This document shows positions 25,501 through 33,677 of a DNA stretch of 42,252 nucleotides, one piece after another (within the stretch, counting starts at the first letter, position 1; every line of letters begins with the position of its first letter). Both the position numbers and the translations under genes were made by a program. This DNA comes from Candidatus Kapaibacterium sp. (GTDB lineage: Bacteria; Bacteroidota; Ignavibacteria; Kapaibacteriales; UBA4661). The stretch covers positions 1 through 42,252 of the forward strand of contig JANYIG010000318.1 in the NCBI GenBank assembly GCA_025358765.1. The letters run 5' to 3'. The notes beneath the pieces are model-generated. The model had not been told where the DNA came from. It saw only the letters and a list, made by a program, of their open reading frames with translations, and made no database searches.

Positions 25501-26214
25501 CCCCAAATCATTGCTGGTCGTATTTTTTTCGCGGATGGCGGTTTCGTGCGCCTCACGTTCTTCGCGCGATAGTAGCTGCACACCACCCAATTTCTCCTCA
25601 AGCCTCTCCAATACTTCTTTTGTTGATTTTGCTTTTAAAAACACCGCACTGGAAATTTTCGAGTATTCATCCGTACCCGTCATCTGCTCCAACAACGCAG
25701 CGCGATCGTTTTCGTTGGCTTTCAGAAATTCCGCAAATTTACCTTGCGCCAACATCACTGAGCGCAAAAATTGTTCACTCGTCAGACCGCTTATTTCCGC
25801 AACTTTCGCAGGAACTTCGGATTTTTTTTCGGCGAGCAACACCCCCTCTACCGCACCATTCGATAATTCAGAGAGTTCCATTTTATCAGGCTGCAAAGCA
25901 CCGTCGGGCTTTTTTCGTGAACGAAAAAGCGACCATTTGGAGCGGTAACGTTTGCCACCGGATTCAAACTCAACTTCGGCGTAACACTCGCCGGTGTGCC
26001 GCGCCATCAGGCTTTCGGGTTTTTTATCGTCGTAGCGGGCAGCGCGTCCATAAAGTGCAACGGTGATAGCATCCAAAATTGTGGTTTTTCCCGCACCCGT
26101 TTCGCCCGTGATAAGGTACAAACCGCTTTCGGCGAGGGGTGTAGCATCGAATTCAATGTGATGTTCACCGCGCAAGGAATTCAGATTGGCAAAGCGTACT
26201 GAACAAATTTTCAT
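22513..26214 (-). CDS. sbcC: exonuclease subunit SbcC (Rad50-like SMC ATPase)
   Basis: This is an ATPase of 1233 aa that with SbcD forms the SbcCD (Rad50-Mre11) nuclease, which opens DNA hairpins and processes blocked double-strand ends. Walker A is GETGAGKT (37-44). Two long coiled-coil arms flank the zinc-hook motif CPLC (C603, C606), almost exactly mid-protein. At the C-terminus are the signature LSGGESFLVSLALALGLSD and Walker B SLFVDEGFGTLD. Its ATG overlaps the sbcD stop by 4 bp, so the subunits are co-translated. SbcCD limits long palindromes, so the many small palindromes of this window are worth viewing with that in mind. Confidence 0.95.
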   Translation of the reverse strand: MKICSVRFANLNSLRGEHHIEFDATPLAESGLYLITGETGAGKTTILDAITVALYGRAARYDDKKPESLMARHTGECYAEVEFESGGKRYRSKWSLFRSRKKPDGALQPDKMELSELSNGAVEGVLLAEKKSEVPAKVAEISGLTSEQFLRSVMLAQGKFAEFLKANENDRAALLEQMTGTDEYSKISSAVFLKAKSTKEVLERLEEKLGGVQLLSREEREAHETAIREKNTTSNDLGKEMERLRTALQWMEQVNNLDREVNDCKVGVKTAQREVDEFTPERERLERHRQTVPFHANIAVIDKTASDIRTITATIIQIESEGIPAAATVLKDAQKLVLEKDGERIAAKKELAESQPLFDEVLQKDSAIAAEQEQITKDRINTESDHTNAENARGEFRKRTQSLETTRIQAAEAAQWLSAHSADKSLENVLPLLRSELKQLAAAQDAHKNALSVLQKNNEKHDNVATSINKLSEKHTSLQTAFDKADTLIKNLEHKAEQTLEGIPINEVEEKIKLCTNEGQALKEQIPFAKDFFAKSEEIRDSLKKVQSSDTAAKMLQTQSLELAKNLGEAEEKRNLLQRVLDHSRLIAKYEDDRKRLVDGEDCPLCGSVHHPFAEHLSKADITSDEAALKKVEALIKQIHDQTNKIAAKKSKAESERTSSEQDIVRLQAEVKERREQFDTLNRQFHTAYLLDDVVALEAAYKLKRNEYTRLQAIKSIFTELQTQIAEERINTDTVKDELNNIATDFAVAESLGTSLLEGAPALQANVNTTLLLVQRLTKTLTEQLAEFGGEIPKSPNAAQKLVDHLAERATAYGEQQRSEERLRGEVEQLKAGLDELEKMCLDKERTYKQLLEDVTKKEKHLKDIQSKRSEIFGAKQPADERKRLESLVESSEEQYNKAQGVVQEAEIIVSNLTTTLDENKRGRENLEREMKERTDAMLELALEQNFVSIEDIRASMLDAAEAERLESRAKTLDDARSQKQNDLSSLQIRLETERNKNLLADSSVEEAKSRLEKSSANQNELLKDIGAMQHLLENDETHKREYAAFAEECAIQRIEVNRWQKLNNLIGSAKGDVFRKFAQGLTLSRLVRLANAQLSRLHGRYELLKMPDSDLQLAIVDNEQASAIRPIESLSGGESFLVSLALALGLSDLASHKASDKAGRNASIDSLFVDEGFGTLDAQTLEEVMTALENLRMRGKTIGIISHVEMLKERITTQIQVKKRGDGVSSLRVVSN

Positions 26215-27467
26215 GCGGTCATCCCCTCTTTTGTAAATTCCGCTTCATCCAAAAGTGTGAGTAATTCCTGAAACGTGCGTTGCAGTTCAATCATTTCTTC
26301 GCCCTCAATACCCGATTTTTTAAGCCTTTCAGCAAAAACATCCATGCGAGAAAGTTCTTCCAAACCCGTAGAGGAGTTCTTATCGAATGCAGGTACTCCG
26401 ATAGTACGAGTTTGAACGACGCGTAAAATCTGCATTTTTTCGCCGTGGTGTTTTGCAGTAAGTGTACGAAAATAATCATTCACGTCCAGCGCTGCCGTTG
26501 TTGCATTAGGCGACAAATGGACTTCAGCAAAGACAGAACGTTCGTATTTATTTGTGTCAAAATCTTTTATGGCGTGTTCTACCTCGGCAAACATTCCCGA
26601 AAACCGCACCAAACGGCGAAACGTAGGAAGTGGGATTATCTCTATGCGGGCGGTCTGTTTGGGCAAACATTCCACAATCACCACCTGCTTTGCATCGTCG
26701 CGTTCGCTAAAATCCAACGCCACCGGAGAGCCTGAGTACCTCACCGTATCTCGCCCGCCGACTTTTTGCGGACGATGCAGATGCCCCAAAGCGACGTACG
26801 CAAGTCCTGCGGGAAACGCATCCGCGCCGATTTGCCCTAAATTACCAACGTGAATTTGCTCTTTGTTGTCCAAATCACCCGTTATGCCGCCTTGAGCGAA
26901 AAGGTGACCCGTTGCGATAATCGGCAAATCATCTGTGTTGAGTAGTTGCGCGGCGGCAACAACACGTTCGTAATGCTCCTGAATCCCAGCAACAATGCGC
27001 TTTGAGCGTTCTGCGTCCGTTTCGCCCGGCATGGAATAGCGCAAATCTTTATCCCGCAAAAATGGCACGGCACAGCAGTAGCCAATGGTCTTGCCTTCGG
27101 AGTTTTTTATAGGGAGAATTTCATCGGCAATATTTTCCGTCGCACCACCCACAACATAAATATTCAGTGCTTCCAAGAGGTCTTTAGGCGCATTCAACGC
27201 GGTGGGTGAATCGTGGTTGCCACCAGTGATGATGACCGTACCGCATCCAGCCTGTGCTACGCGGGCGAGAAAATTATAGTATTGCTTGAGGGCGTAATTT
27301 GGCGGGGTTCCAGTGTCAAACACATCTCCGGCGTGTATAAAAGCATCCACGCGGTGTTCGCGGATAAGTCGAATAATTTCATCCAAACAAGCATCATGTT
27401 CGGCGGCAAGTTCTTGTCCATGCAAGCGCCGCCCCAAGTGCCAATCCGCGGTGTGGAGAAATTTCAT
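26211..27467 (-). CDS. sbcD: exonuclease subunit SbcD (Mre11-like)
   Basis: This is a metallophosphoesterase nuclease of 418 aa. The five family motifs are visible: DWHLG (D8, H10), GDVFDTG, GGNHDSP, an H in ATGHLFAQGG and ALGHLHRPQ. They bind two Mn2+ ions for exo- and endonuclease activity. The C-terminal part holds the SbcD cap and the SbcC-binding helices. It starts 7 bp after the methyl-accepting protein stop, so it may be transcribed with the sensory genes upstream; no promoter is visible in that gap. Confidence 0.95.
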   Translation of the reverse strand: MKFLHTADWHLGRRLHGQELAAEHDACLDEIIRLIREHRVDAFIHAGDVFDTGTPPNYALKQYYNFLARVAQAGCGTVIITGGNHDSPTALNAPKDLLEALNIYVVGGATENIADEILPIKNSEGKTIGYCCAVPFLRDKDLRYSMPGETDAERSKRIVAGIQEHYERVVAAAQLLNTDDLPIIATGHLFAQGGITGDLDNKEQIHVGNLGQIGADAFPAGLAYVALGHLHRPQKVGGRDTVRYSGSPVALDFSERDDAKQVVIVECLPKQTARIEIIPLPTFRRLVRFSGMFAEVEHAIKDFDTNKYERSVFAEVHLSPNATTAALDVNDYFRTLTAKHHGEKMQILRVVQTRTIGVPAFDKNSSTGLEELSRMDVFAERLKKSGIEGEEMIELQRTFQELLTLLDEAEFTKEGMTA

Positions 27468-27474
27468 ATAAGTA

Positions 27475-29271
27475 TCACACCTTAAAGCGTTCTATTGAAT
27501 CAAGTAATTCGCTGCTCGATGTCGTAAGGTCAATGGCGCTTTCCGCGATTGCGCCTGTGAGCGTAGCGGAATCTTGTGCAACGGTCTTGATAACTTCAAT
27601 GGTTTGGCTAATCGCCCGCCCGCGTCCGGCAAGTAGCTCACTCATGGTTGCAAGCTGATTGATGCTGTTCGCAACCGCCGCCGTGCGTGTAATGATGCGC
27701 TCTAACGCATCGGCAGCTTTTGCTGCAGCATTTTTTCCTTGTTCTGCATTTTTTGCAGAAGCCTGCATTGATTTAACAACTTGCTGCGTTTCGTGTTGAA
27801 TTTGGGTAATCATTGCCGATATTTCTTTGGTCGCTTGTTGTGTGCGTTCGGCAAGTTTGCGTACCTCGTCGGCAACCACAGCAAAACCTCGTCCTTGCTC
27901 GCCGGCACGAGCGGCTTCAATAGCGGCATTCAGCGCAAGCAGGTTCGTTTGGTCAGCAATTCCTTCAATCACTTCAATCACTTCGCCAATTTGTTCACTG
28001 CTCTTGCCAAGCGCCTTCACCGTACCCACGGATTGGTTCACCACTTCGGCAATCGCATTCATACCGGCAATGGCATCGGAGACGACACGTCCGCCCTGTT
28101 GTGCATCATTGCTCGCTTCAGTAGATTCACGAGCCGTGTTTGATGCTTGCAACGAACTTTCGCTAATGACCGCAATAATCTCATCCATTTCGCTCGTGAC
28201 CGCATTAATTTGAAGCATTTGATTCTCTGCCCCTTTTGCCATAGCACCCGAACTGGACGTAATATTTACACTAACGAGCGCCGTTCCCTGTGCTGCTTGG
28301 ATTACATTCTCAATCAATTGGCTGATATTATACACAGCCAGATTGAAGCCTAATGAAATATCTTGAATAACGTCGTTCGTATCATTGTGCTGCAATTGAA
28401 CGGATAAATCGCCCTTTGCGAAATCCTGCATTGCCTCCAAAATACGTCGCGCCGATTCTTCCAAATAAATTTGTTGTGCTTGAAGTTCGCTGCGAGCACG
28501 TTCGGCTTCTTTTGCCATTTCTTCAGCTTTCGAGATGCGCTGCGCCTCCTCAAGCGCATGACGAATACTGACAACCATCCGATTAAAGGATTTGGCGAGT
28601 ACATCCACTTCGTCGTTGGTGTTGATATCTACCGTCGCCTCAAGATTGCCTGCCGAGACTTGACCGGCAGCACGAGCTAATTTTTTTAGTGGCTGCACAA
28701 GGCGACCAGTCACAACCAGCATAATCACACCACCCACCACCACAATAGCCGCACTAATTCCTAATGCAATAAATAAACTTTGCGTAGCATCGCTCACCAA
28801 CTCTTTTCGGCTGATGCCAACAATCACTTTGCCAATAGCATTGCCTTGATACAAAACAGGTTCAACGTACAACGACACATCACCAACATCAGTGATAATA
28901 CGGTTTGCGGGTTTTGTTTCCGATTTGATAAGTGTTTTGATAGCAGCACTTAATGTTTGGTAGGTATTATCGGCTTTGTAACCAGCAATTTCTTCCCCCG
29001 CTGGATTAACAATGCTGACAAACTTTACACCCGAAAGTGATGGTAATACATCCAAAGTGGACTTTACCGCAGTAGCGTCTTCAAACATAACCCCCGTCGA
29101 GGCGTTAAAGGCTATCATTTGTGCTGTTACAAATACCTTTTCGTTCAAATATTTGTTCATTTGCGCTTTTTGGCGCTGCGGAAAGAAGGCAGCAATAAAC
29201 GCAGCAATACCCATAAGCATTACCAACACAAGCGTTACAAACTTCTTCTGGATACCAAAACGATGTTTCAT
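27475..29271 (-). CDS. methyl-accepting chemotaxis-type protein with CHASE8-like periplasmic sensor
   Basis: This is a 598-aa membrane signaller: TM1 (about 11-30), a periplasmic domain (35-155) whose pattern [21 protein letters not shown] ... GYKAD fits CHASE8 (the YfiN periplasmic domain), TM2 (170-190), HAMP (190-245), a second HAMP-like stretch, and a long MCP coiled coil. The MCP hairpin tip is canonical: [20 protein letters not shown] then [19 protein letters not shown]. It should bind CheW/CheA, but no che genes are in the window. The first 240 residues are nearly the same as those of the kinase at 29343-30836. ATG 29271 aligns with the kinase start; ATG 29280 is possible. YfiR-like genes lie upstream. 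Confidence 0.88.
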   Translation of the reverse strand: MKHRFGIQKKFVTLVLVMLMGIAAFIAAFFPQRQKAQMNKYLNEKVFVTAQMIAFNASTGVMFEDATAVKSTLDVLPSLSGVKFVSIVNPAGEEIAGYKADNTYQTLSAAIKTLIKSETKPANRIITDVGDVSLYVEPVLYQGNAIGKVIVGISRKELVSDATQSLFIALGISAAIVVVGGVIMLVVTGRLVQPLKKLARAAGQVSAGNLEATVDINTNDEVDVLAKSFNRMVVSIRHALEEAQRISKAEEMAKEAERARSELQAQQIYLEESARRILEAMQDFAKGDLSVQLQHNDTNDVIQDISLGFNLAVYNISQLIENVIQAAQGTALVSVNITSSSGAMAKGAENQMLQINAVTSEMDEIIAVISESSLQASNTARESTEASNDAQQGGRVVSDAIAGMNAIAEVVNQSVGTVKALGKSSEQIGEVIEVIEGIADQTNLLALNAAIEAARAGEQGRGFAVVADEVRKLAERTQQATKEISAMITQIQHETQQVVKSMQASAKNAEQGKNAAAKAADALERIITRTAAVANSINQLATMSELLAGRGRAISQTIEVIKTVAQDSATLTGAIAESAIDLTTSSSELLDSIERFKV

Positions 29272-29301
29272 AGTGAGCAATAATTCAATAAAAATGGGTA
29301 T

Positions 29302-29316
29302 TGACGCATTGCGTCA
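29302..29316. repeat. 15-bp palindrome TGACGCATTGCGTCA (copy 1)
   Basis: The seven-base arms TGACGCA/TGCGTCA match perfectly around a central T. It lies between the kinase stop and the methyl-accepting gene start. The matching stretch ahead of the paralogous kinase gene aligns on both sides but lacks the complete palindrome. Confidence 0.7.
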
Positions 29317-29342
29317 GCCAATCAGAGAGAGTAGTAATGCAT

Positions 29343-30836
29343 TCAAGCGCTCAAAACGTCTCGCGGTACGCCTTGCAGTACGCCTTGTGGTACATCCATA
29401 TTTTTCGGCAATTCGGCAATGAATGTCGTCCCCTCACCAACTTGACTTTCTGCCCAAATTTTACCACCGTGTAAATCTACAACACGTTTTGTAATTGCCA
29501 ACCCCACACCGTGTGAGGATTCGCCGGCTGTCGGTCGCGCCGAAAGACGCTGAAAAAAACCGAACAATTTCTGTTTATCTTCATCGGTCAACCCCGGACC
29601 TTCATCTTGTACTTCAAAGCGAATGGCGTTCGTCGTTGCAATCACTCGCGTCGTAATAGTCGTTTTAGGGGGAGAATATTTAATGGCGTTGGAAGTAAAA
29701 TTTTCTAAGACTTGATATATCAACATTTTATCTGCATCAAAATCAAAATTACTCCCTTCGCTCAAAAGCGTAAGCTTTTGCGATTTTTGCTCAAGATTGA
29801 GGCTGTTAGCTTCTGCAACCCGCTTCATAAGGTCTTTGGCATTGCACGTTGACTTCGAGATTTGTATTTCTCCCATTTCCATCGCCGAACTCGCCAATAA
29901 GTTTTCAATAAGCTCAATCATACGCTCGCATGTTCGGCGAAGCATACCACCAACCTCGGGAAATTCTTCGGTGGTAATATCACCATATTCAATAAGTTTT
30001 ATCGCTGCTAAAACCGATGAAAGCGGACTTTTGAGGTCATGAGAAACAATACTCATCAGTTCTGTTTTACGGGCATTTGCCGACTGGGCTATGCTTAAGG
30101 AGGATTGCACTTCTTCAAGCGCACGACGAATATTGGCGACCATACGATTAAAGGAATTGGCAAGTATCTCTACTTCGTCGTTAGTGCTGATATGCACCGC
30201 CGCATCAAGGTTGCCCGCCGAAACTTGACCAGCAGCGCGAGCCAATGTTTTGAGCGGTTGCACAAGGCGGTTACTCAACACCAACATAATCACACCACCC
30301 ACCACCACGATAGCCGCGCTTATTCCTAATGCGATAAATAAACTTTGGGTGGCATCACTCACAAGCTCTGTACGGCTAATACCGACAATCACTTTGCCGA
30401 GAGTATTCCCCTTAAATATTACTGGCTCAGCATATAATGAAACGTCGCCAATATCAGTAATCCTACGATTTGCGGGTTTTGTTTCCGATTTGATGAGAAT
30501 TTCAATTGCACCATTTAATGTTTGATACGTATTATCGGCTTTGTACCCAGTAATTTCTTTTCCTACCGTATCAATAATGCTTACAAACTTGACACCAGAG
30601 AGTGATGGCAAGACATCCAATGTAGCTTTTACCGCATCAACGTCTCCAAACGCAACACCCGTAGAAGCATTGAAGGCTATCATTTGCGCCGTCACGAGTA
30701 TTTTTTCGTTCAAATATTTATTCATTTGCGCTTTTTGGCGCTGAGGAAAGAAGGCAGCAATAAACGCAGCAATAGCAATCAGCAACACCAGTACAAGTGT
30801 TACAAATTTCTTTTGGATACCAATGCGTCGTTTCAT
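29343..30836 (-). CDS. CHASE8-HAMP histidine kinase
   Basis: This is a 497-aa membrane kinase: TM1 (11-30), CHASE8-like periplasmic domain (35-155), TM2 (170-190), HAMP (190-243), HisKA with SIVSHDLKSPLS (H266), and HATPase_c with TSNAIKYSPP, QDEGPGL and SSHGVGLAITKR. The sensor half is about four-fifths identical by eye to that of the next gene, showing a duplication with different outputs. In YfiN the same kind of domain feeds a diguanylate cyclase and is held off by YfiR; here the output would be phosphotransfer to a regulator not found in the window. The last residues (GVLQGVPRDVL) are encoded by a short degenerate tandem repeat, which may be a recent extension. Confidence 0.88.
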   Translation of the reverse strand: MKRRIGIQKKFVTLVLVLLIAIAAFIAAFFPQRQKAQMNKYLNEKILVTAQMIAFNASTGVAFGDVDAVKATLDVLPSLSGVKFVSIIDTVGKEITGYKADNTYQTLNGAIEILIKSETKPANRRITDIGDVSLYAEPVIFKGNTLGKVIVGISRTELVSDATQSLFIALGISAAIVVVGGVIMLVLSNRLVQPLKTLARAAGQVSAGNLDAAVHISTNDEVEILANSFNRMVANIRRALEEVQSSLSIAQSANARKTELMSIVSHDLKSPLSSVLAAIKLIEYGDITTEEFPEVGGMLRRTCERMIELIENLLASSAMEMGEIQISKSTCNAKDLMKRVAEANSLNLEQKSQKLTLLSEGSNFDFDADKMLIYQVLENFTSNAIKYSPPKTTITTRVIATTNAIRFEVQDEGPGLTDEDKQKLFGFFQRLSARPTAGESSHGVGLAITKRVVDLHGGKIWAESQVGEGTTFIAELPKNMDVPQGVLQGVPRDVLSA

Positions 30837-30909
30837 CAGAATGGGCGGTAATTCAATAAAAAGTAGTCATATTGATGCATCCAGCTAACTTCGGCAAGAG
30901 CTGCCGGCA

Positions 30910-31467
30910 TCACTGATATATTTTAGCAACCTTCAACAAGCCAGCAGAAAACTCCTGTTTTTCTATTTTAGCCCGTCGAGTATTCACAAGTACCTTTGGC
31001 TTGCCAGCTACAATACCAATAGAGACCGACGTTCTGCCGCTTTCCGTCAGTGAGGGCATTCCTGTAATGGAAAGAATGCCATTTTCTTCGCAGAATTTTT
31101 GTGCGGCGTTAGCACCGGGAGCTATGTAGATAACATCGGCATCGCCAGCTTCCTGTTCCATCTGCGACACTAAACATGCCGTTGCCTGAATACCGATAGC
31201 CTTAAAACCGCTCAACACCTCATCTTTAACTCGTGATGAAGCATCGGTATAGACAATCACGACCGTTATCTTCTTTCCTTGGAGTGTTTTACTCAAGGAG
31301 AAAACTTTTTTTAATAATACTACGTGAAGTTTGACTGGCACAAGAATTTCTTGTGCCATGCTCGGTGGGACTCCGATGATAGCCATCATGATCACAGTGA
31401 AGGCTATGACGATAGAATTAGGACGAGGCATTGAAATTCGACGCAATATGTTAGGTGACGTTTTCAT
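30910..31467 (-). CDS. YfiR-like (DUF4154) periplasmic protein, second copy
   Basis: This 185-aa protein has a signal peptide ending PPSMAQ and a YfiR-type domain. Typical stretches are KLHVVLLKKVFSLSKTL, VVIVYTDASSRVKDEVL, DADVIYIAPGANAAQKFCEENGILSITGMPSLTESG and SVGIVAGKPKVLVNTRRAK. In Pseudomonas YfiR represses the membrane cyclase YfiN through its periplasmic domain. Here it sits directly before the CHASE8 kinase gene, its likely target. ATG 31467 is chosen because it gives the same length and layout as the other copy (33087-33635); a start at 31644 would add 59 residues with no conserved content. About two-thirds of residues match the other copy. Confidence 0.8.
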   Translation of the reverse strand: MKTSPNILRRISMPRPNSIVIAFTVIMMAIIGVPPSMAQEILVPVKLHVVLLKKVFSLSKTLQGKKITVVIVYTDASSRVKDEVLSGFKAIGIQATACLVSQMEQEAGDADVIYIAPGANAAQKFCEENGILSITGMPSLTESGRTSVSIGIVAGKPKVLVNTRRAKIEKQEFSAGLLKVAKIYQ

Positions 31468-31651
31468 AATTTTAACGAAAAAATGTCGTTGCAAAAATCT
31501 CCGAACCCTGACCCAGCCGGTCTTGCCGATTTTGGCAGGGACTGGTTGCGTCAACTGCAATTGAAAAACAAGACAGAAGAAATACAAAGAGACGCAAGAG
31601 TGTCTGTCACAGGTTTTTGGCAAAAAGCTGTGTGGAATCAACACGAATTTG
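31468..31651 (-). other. 184-bp leader between LRR gene and second YfiR gene
   Basis: No convincing gene. The 60 bp next to the start align with the leader of the other YfiR gene (shared TTGACGCA and a later GATTTT...CATTTTTTC-like stretch). At 31509-31553 an imperfect hairpin, outer arms TGAC/GTCA, inner arms CCAG/CTGG and TGCC/GGCA, sits where the other copy has the 15-bp palindrome. It may act as an attenuator or regulatory site. Confidence 0.4.
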
Positions 31652-32815
31652 TTAAAATTTTATCTCGCATTTGGGTAGGAGTTTTTTAATTTTTTCTTGC
31701 TCCTCCGCCGTGAGTTTGTTACCGCTCAATACCAACGTTTGGATACTGGCAAGATTGCCAATCTCCATTGGCAGCGTTATCAATTGATTCCCACCCAGAT
31801 TCAAGGTTTGAAGCTTTTTGAGTGTTGCCACCGTATTAAACATGGCTGCAAAATTTAGCTCTGGATTGCTGCTCAACGCCAGTGTATGGAGATTCGTGAG
31901 CTTGCCTATTTCCGAAGGCAGCGCTGTTAGGTGGTTACCACCTAAATACATCATCTTGAGGTTTGCGAGTTTACCAATTTCCGTAGGAAGTGTCGTTAGT
32001 TGGTTGCTGCTCAAATTCAACGTTTGAAGGTTTGTGAGTTTGCCAATCTCCGTAGGCAGTGCCGTCAGTTTGTTATTGCTTAAATCTATAAGTTGAAGAT
32101 TTGTAAGTCCACCAATTTGCGTCGGCAATGTCGTCAGCTGATTATTCCAAAAATACAACGTTCTGAGGTTCGTGAGTTTGTCAATCTCCGCAGGCAGCAC
32201 CTTCAATTGATTACTGCTTAGATACAACGTTTGAAGATTTGTGAGTTTGCTAATCTCTGGCGGTAACGCCGTTAGCAGATTACTACTTAAATACAGCGTT
32301 TGAAGACTGGTGATTGCCCCAATCTCAGCGGGTAAAGTCGTTAGTTGATTATTCCACAAATTCAGCGTCTGAAGATTTTTAAGTGCGGAAACCGTCGTAA
32401 AAACTGAAGCGAAATTTAACAGCGGGTTACTACTCAAGTCTAATGTTTGAAGGTTCGTAAGCTTGGCAATCTCTGCTGGCAGCGCTGTTAGTTGATTGTT
32501 CCACAAATTCAGCGTTTGCAGGTTCGTAAACATCCCAATTTCCGCAGGAAGCACTTTCAATTGACTGCTTTTTAGAGTAAGCCGATACACCTTGGTAGGC
32601 TCTTTGAGCGCTTCATCAAGCGATACATATTCCTTCTGCGCTTCAAGAGCAATACTATCCAAAAGTTTCCCTCCCTGACGTAATGCGTCAGGCTTCTGGA
32701 CAGGCTGAGTATAAGCAAAGGGCGCAAAGAACTGTAGCATGACGCATTGCGTCATGATGCCAAACACAGCGAGAGGGCGCAATGTACCTATGAGTAATTT
32801 TTTTTTGTTCATCAT
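31652..32815 (-). CDS. secreted leucine-rich repeat protein
   Basis: This 387-aa protein has a signal peptide (MMNKKKLLIGTLRPLAVFG... ending FAYTQ) and about a dozen leucine-rich repeats of 23 residues. The unit is LTNLQTLNLSSNQLTTLPTEIGK, shown here as LxxLxxLxLxxNxLxxLPxxI. Two units are longer, with an inserted FASVFTTVSALKN-like segment. Such proteins bind other proteins or glycans at the cell surface. No sorting tail or anchor is visible, so it may stay in the periplasm. Two 15-bp palindromes lie inside the coding sequence, one in the signal-peptide core (IMTQCVM) and one just after it (PDALRQG). The ATG at 32926 would add 37 residues ahead of a clean signal peptide and is not preferred. 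Confidence 0.85.
   Translation of the reverse strand: MMNKKKLLIGTLRPLAVFGIMTQCVMLQFFAPFAYTQPVQKPDALRQGGKLLDSIALEAQKEYVSLDEALKEPTKVYRLTLKSSQLKVLPAEIGMFTNLQTLNLWNNQLTALPAEIAKLTNLQTLDLSSNPLLNFASVFTTVSALKNLQTLNLWNNQLTTLPAEIGAITSLQTLYLSSNLLTALPPEISKLTNLQTLYLSSNQLKVLPAEIDKLTNLRTLYFWNNQLTTLPTQIGGLTNLQLIDLSNNKLTALPTEIGKLTNLQTLNLSSNQLTTLPTEIGKLANLKMMYLGGNHLTALPSEIGKLTNLHTLALSSNPELNFAAMFNTVATLKKLQTLNLGGNQLITLPMEIGNLASIQTLVLSGNKLTAEEQEKIKKLLPKCEIKF
32676..32690. repeat. 15-bp palindrome TGACGTAATGCGTCA (copy 2, one mismatch)
   Basis: It lies inside the LRR gene just past the signal peptide and encodes PDALRQG on the - strand. Arms match at six of seven positions; it is flanked by CC/GG that extend the pairing. 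Confidence 0.65.
32738..32756. repeat. palindrome CATGACGCATTGCGTCATG (copy 3)
   Basis: Nine-base perfect arms around a central T. It lies inside the LRR gene and encodes part of the signal-peptide core on the - strand (IMTQCVM), keeping the frame open. Confidence 0.7.
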
Positions 32816-33086
32816 TATTGTTACTTGAATCGTGAAGATGATGATGAAAATTATTTCTGGGTAAGGACGCAATTCGTCCAGTACAAATCCACGACAACGG
32901 CAGCCAAGTGAGTGGCAGAGCTTCATATCGTCATTATGAGTGACGAAGGTTGTTCAAAAAACAAAGTGTCAAATGTGGGACGCGGGCAAAAGTTTGTCGT
33001 TAATTAAAGCCTTTGACACAGACGAAATCTACTGGTTGCGGCGGCGAATTTCTCTTTGCACTCCAAAAGGTTATTGTTTTTCAACC
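32816..33086 (-). other. 271-bp region upstream of the LRR gene
   Basis: No convincing gene. It holds one further palindrome copy, GGACGCAATTCGTCC at 32865-32879 (one mismatch in the arms), only about 50 nt before the LRR start. A promoter is likely here because the gap to the upstream YfiR gene is the longest in the island, but no TTTG/TAnnTTTG pair was found. Confidence 0.35.
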
Positions 33087-33635
33087 TTAAAATATTTTTG
33101 CAACCTTGAATAAATCCGATGAAAATTCCTGCTTTTCTAATTTAGAACGGGGGAGGCTAATAAATACCTTTGGTTTGCCGGCTTCGATACCAACAGAAAC
33201 TGATACTTTGCCACTTTCTGTCAACGACGGCATCCCTGTGATGGAAAGAATTCCTTTGTCCTCACAAAATTTTTGGGCGGCATTCGCACCGGGAGCTATA
33301 TAGATAACATCGGCATCACTCGCTTCTTGCGCTATTTGTGGTACTTTACATGCTGTTGCCTGAATACCGATAGCAATAAAACCGTTCAACGCTTCATCTT
33401 TAACGAACGATGAAGCATCCGTATAGACAATCACAACCTTCACTTGTTTACCTTGAAGTGTTTTGCTCAAGGATAAGACTTTTTTTAATAATACTACATG
33501 GAGCTTCACCTGCACAGGAATTTCCTGCGCCATACTTGGTGGAGCAACAGTAAAAATCAGCGTCATCACAACGAACAGTAATGATATGATGTATGAACCA
33601 GACATCGACGCAATGCGTCTGATTATTATATTCAT
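33087..33635 (-). CDS. YfiR-like (DUF4154) periplasmic protein, first copy
   Basis: This 182-aa protein has the signal peptide ISLLFVVMTLIFTVAPPSMAQ and the same domain as the copy at 30910-31467: KLHVVLLKKVLSLSKTL, VVIVYTDASSFVKDEAL, DADVIYIAPGANAAQKFCEDKGILSITGMPSLTESG. A cysteine in ATACKVPQ and one in QKFCED could form the disulfide known in YfiR. It follows the TonB receptor gene by 79 bp, and TonB receptor-YfiR neighbours are common in Proteobacteria and Bacteroidota. Inferred role: periplasmic messenger between outer-membrane state and inner-membrane CHASE8 sensors. A palindrome (33607-33619) lies within its first codons (RRIASM). Confidence 0.82.
   Translation of the reverse strand: MNIIIRRIASMSGSYIISLLFVVMTLIFTVAPPSMAQEIPVQVKLHVVLLKKVLSLSKTLQGKQVKVVIVYTDASSFVKDEALNGFIAIGIQATACKVPQIAQEASDADVIYIAPGANAAQKFCEDKGILSITGMPSLTESGKVSVSVGIEAGKPKVFISLPRSKLEKQEFSSDLFKVAKIF
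33607..33619. repeat. palindrome GACGCAATGCGTC (copy 5)
   Basis: Perfect six-base arms around a central A, inside the start of the first YfiR gene. The second copy of that gene encodes a similar RRISM here without a complete palindrome. Confidence 0.6.
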
Positions 33636-33677
33636 AATTCCCTGAAAAAAGTGTTCTTGAGAAAATCTTCCAACCCG

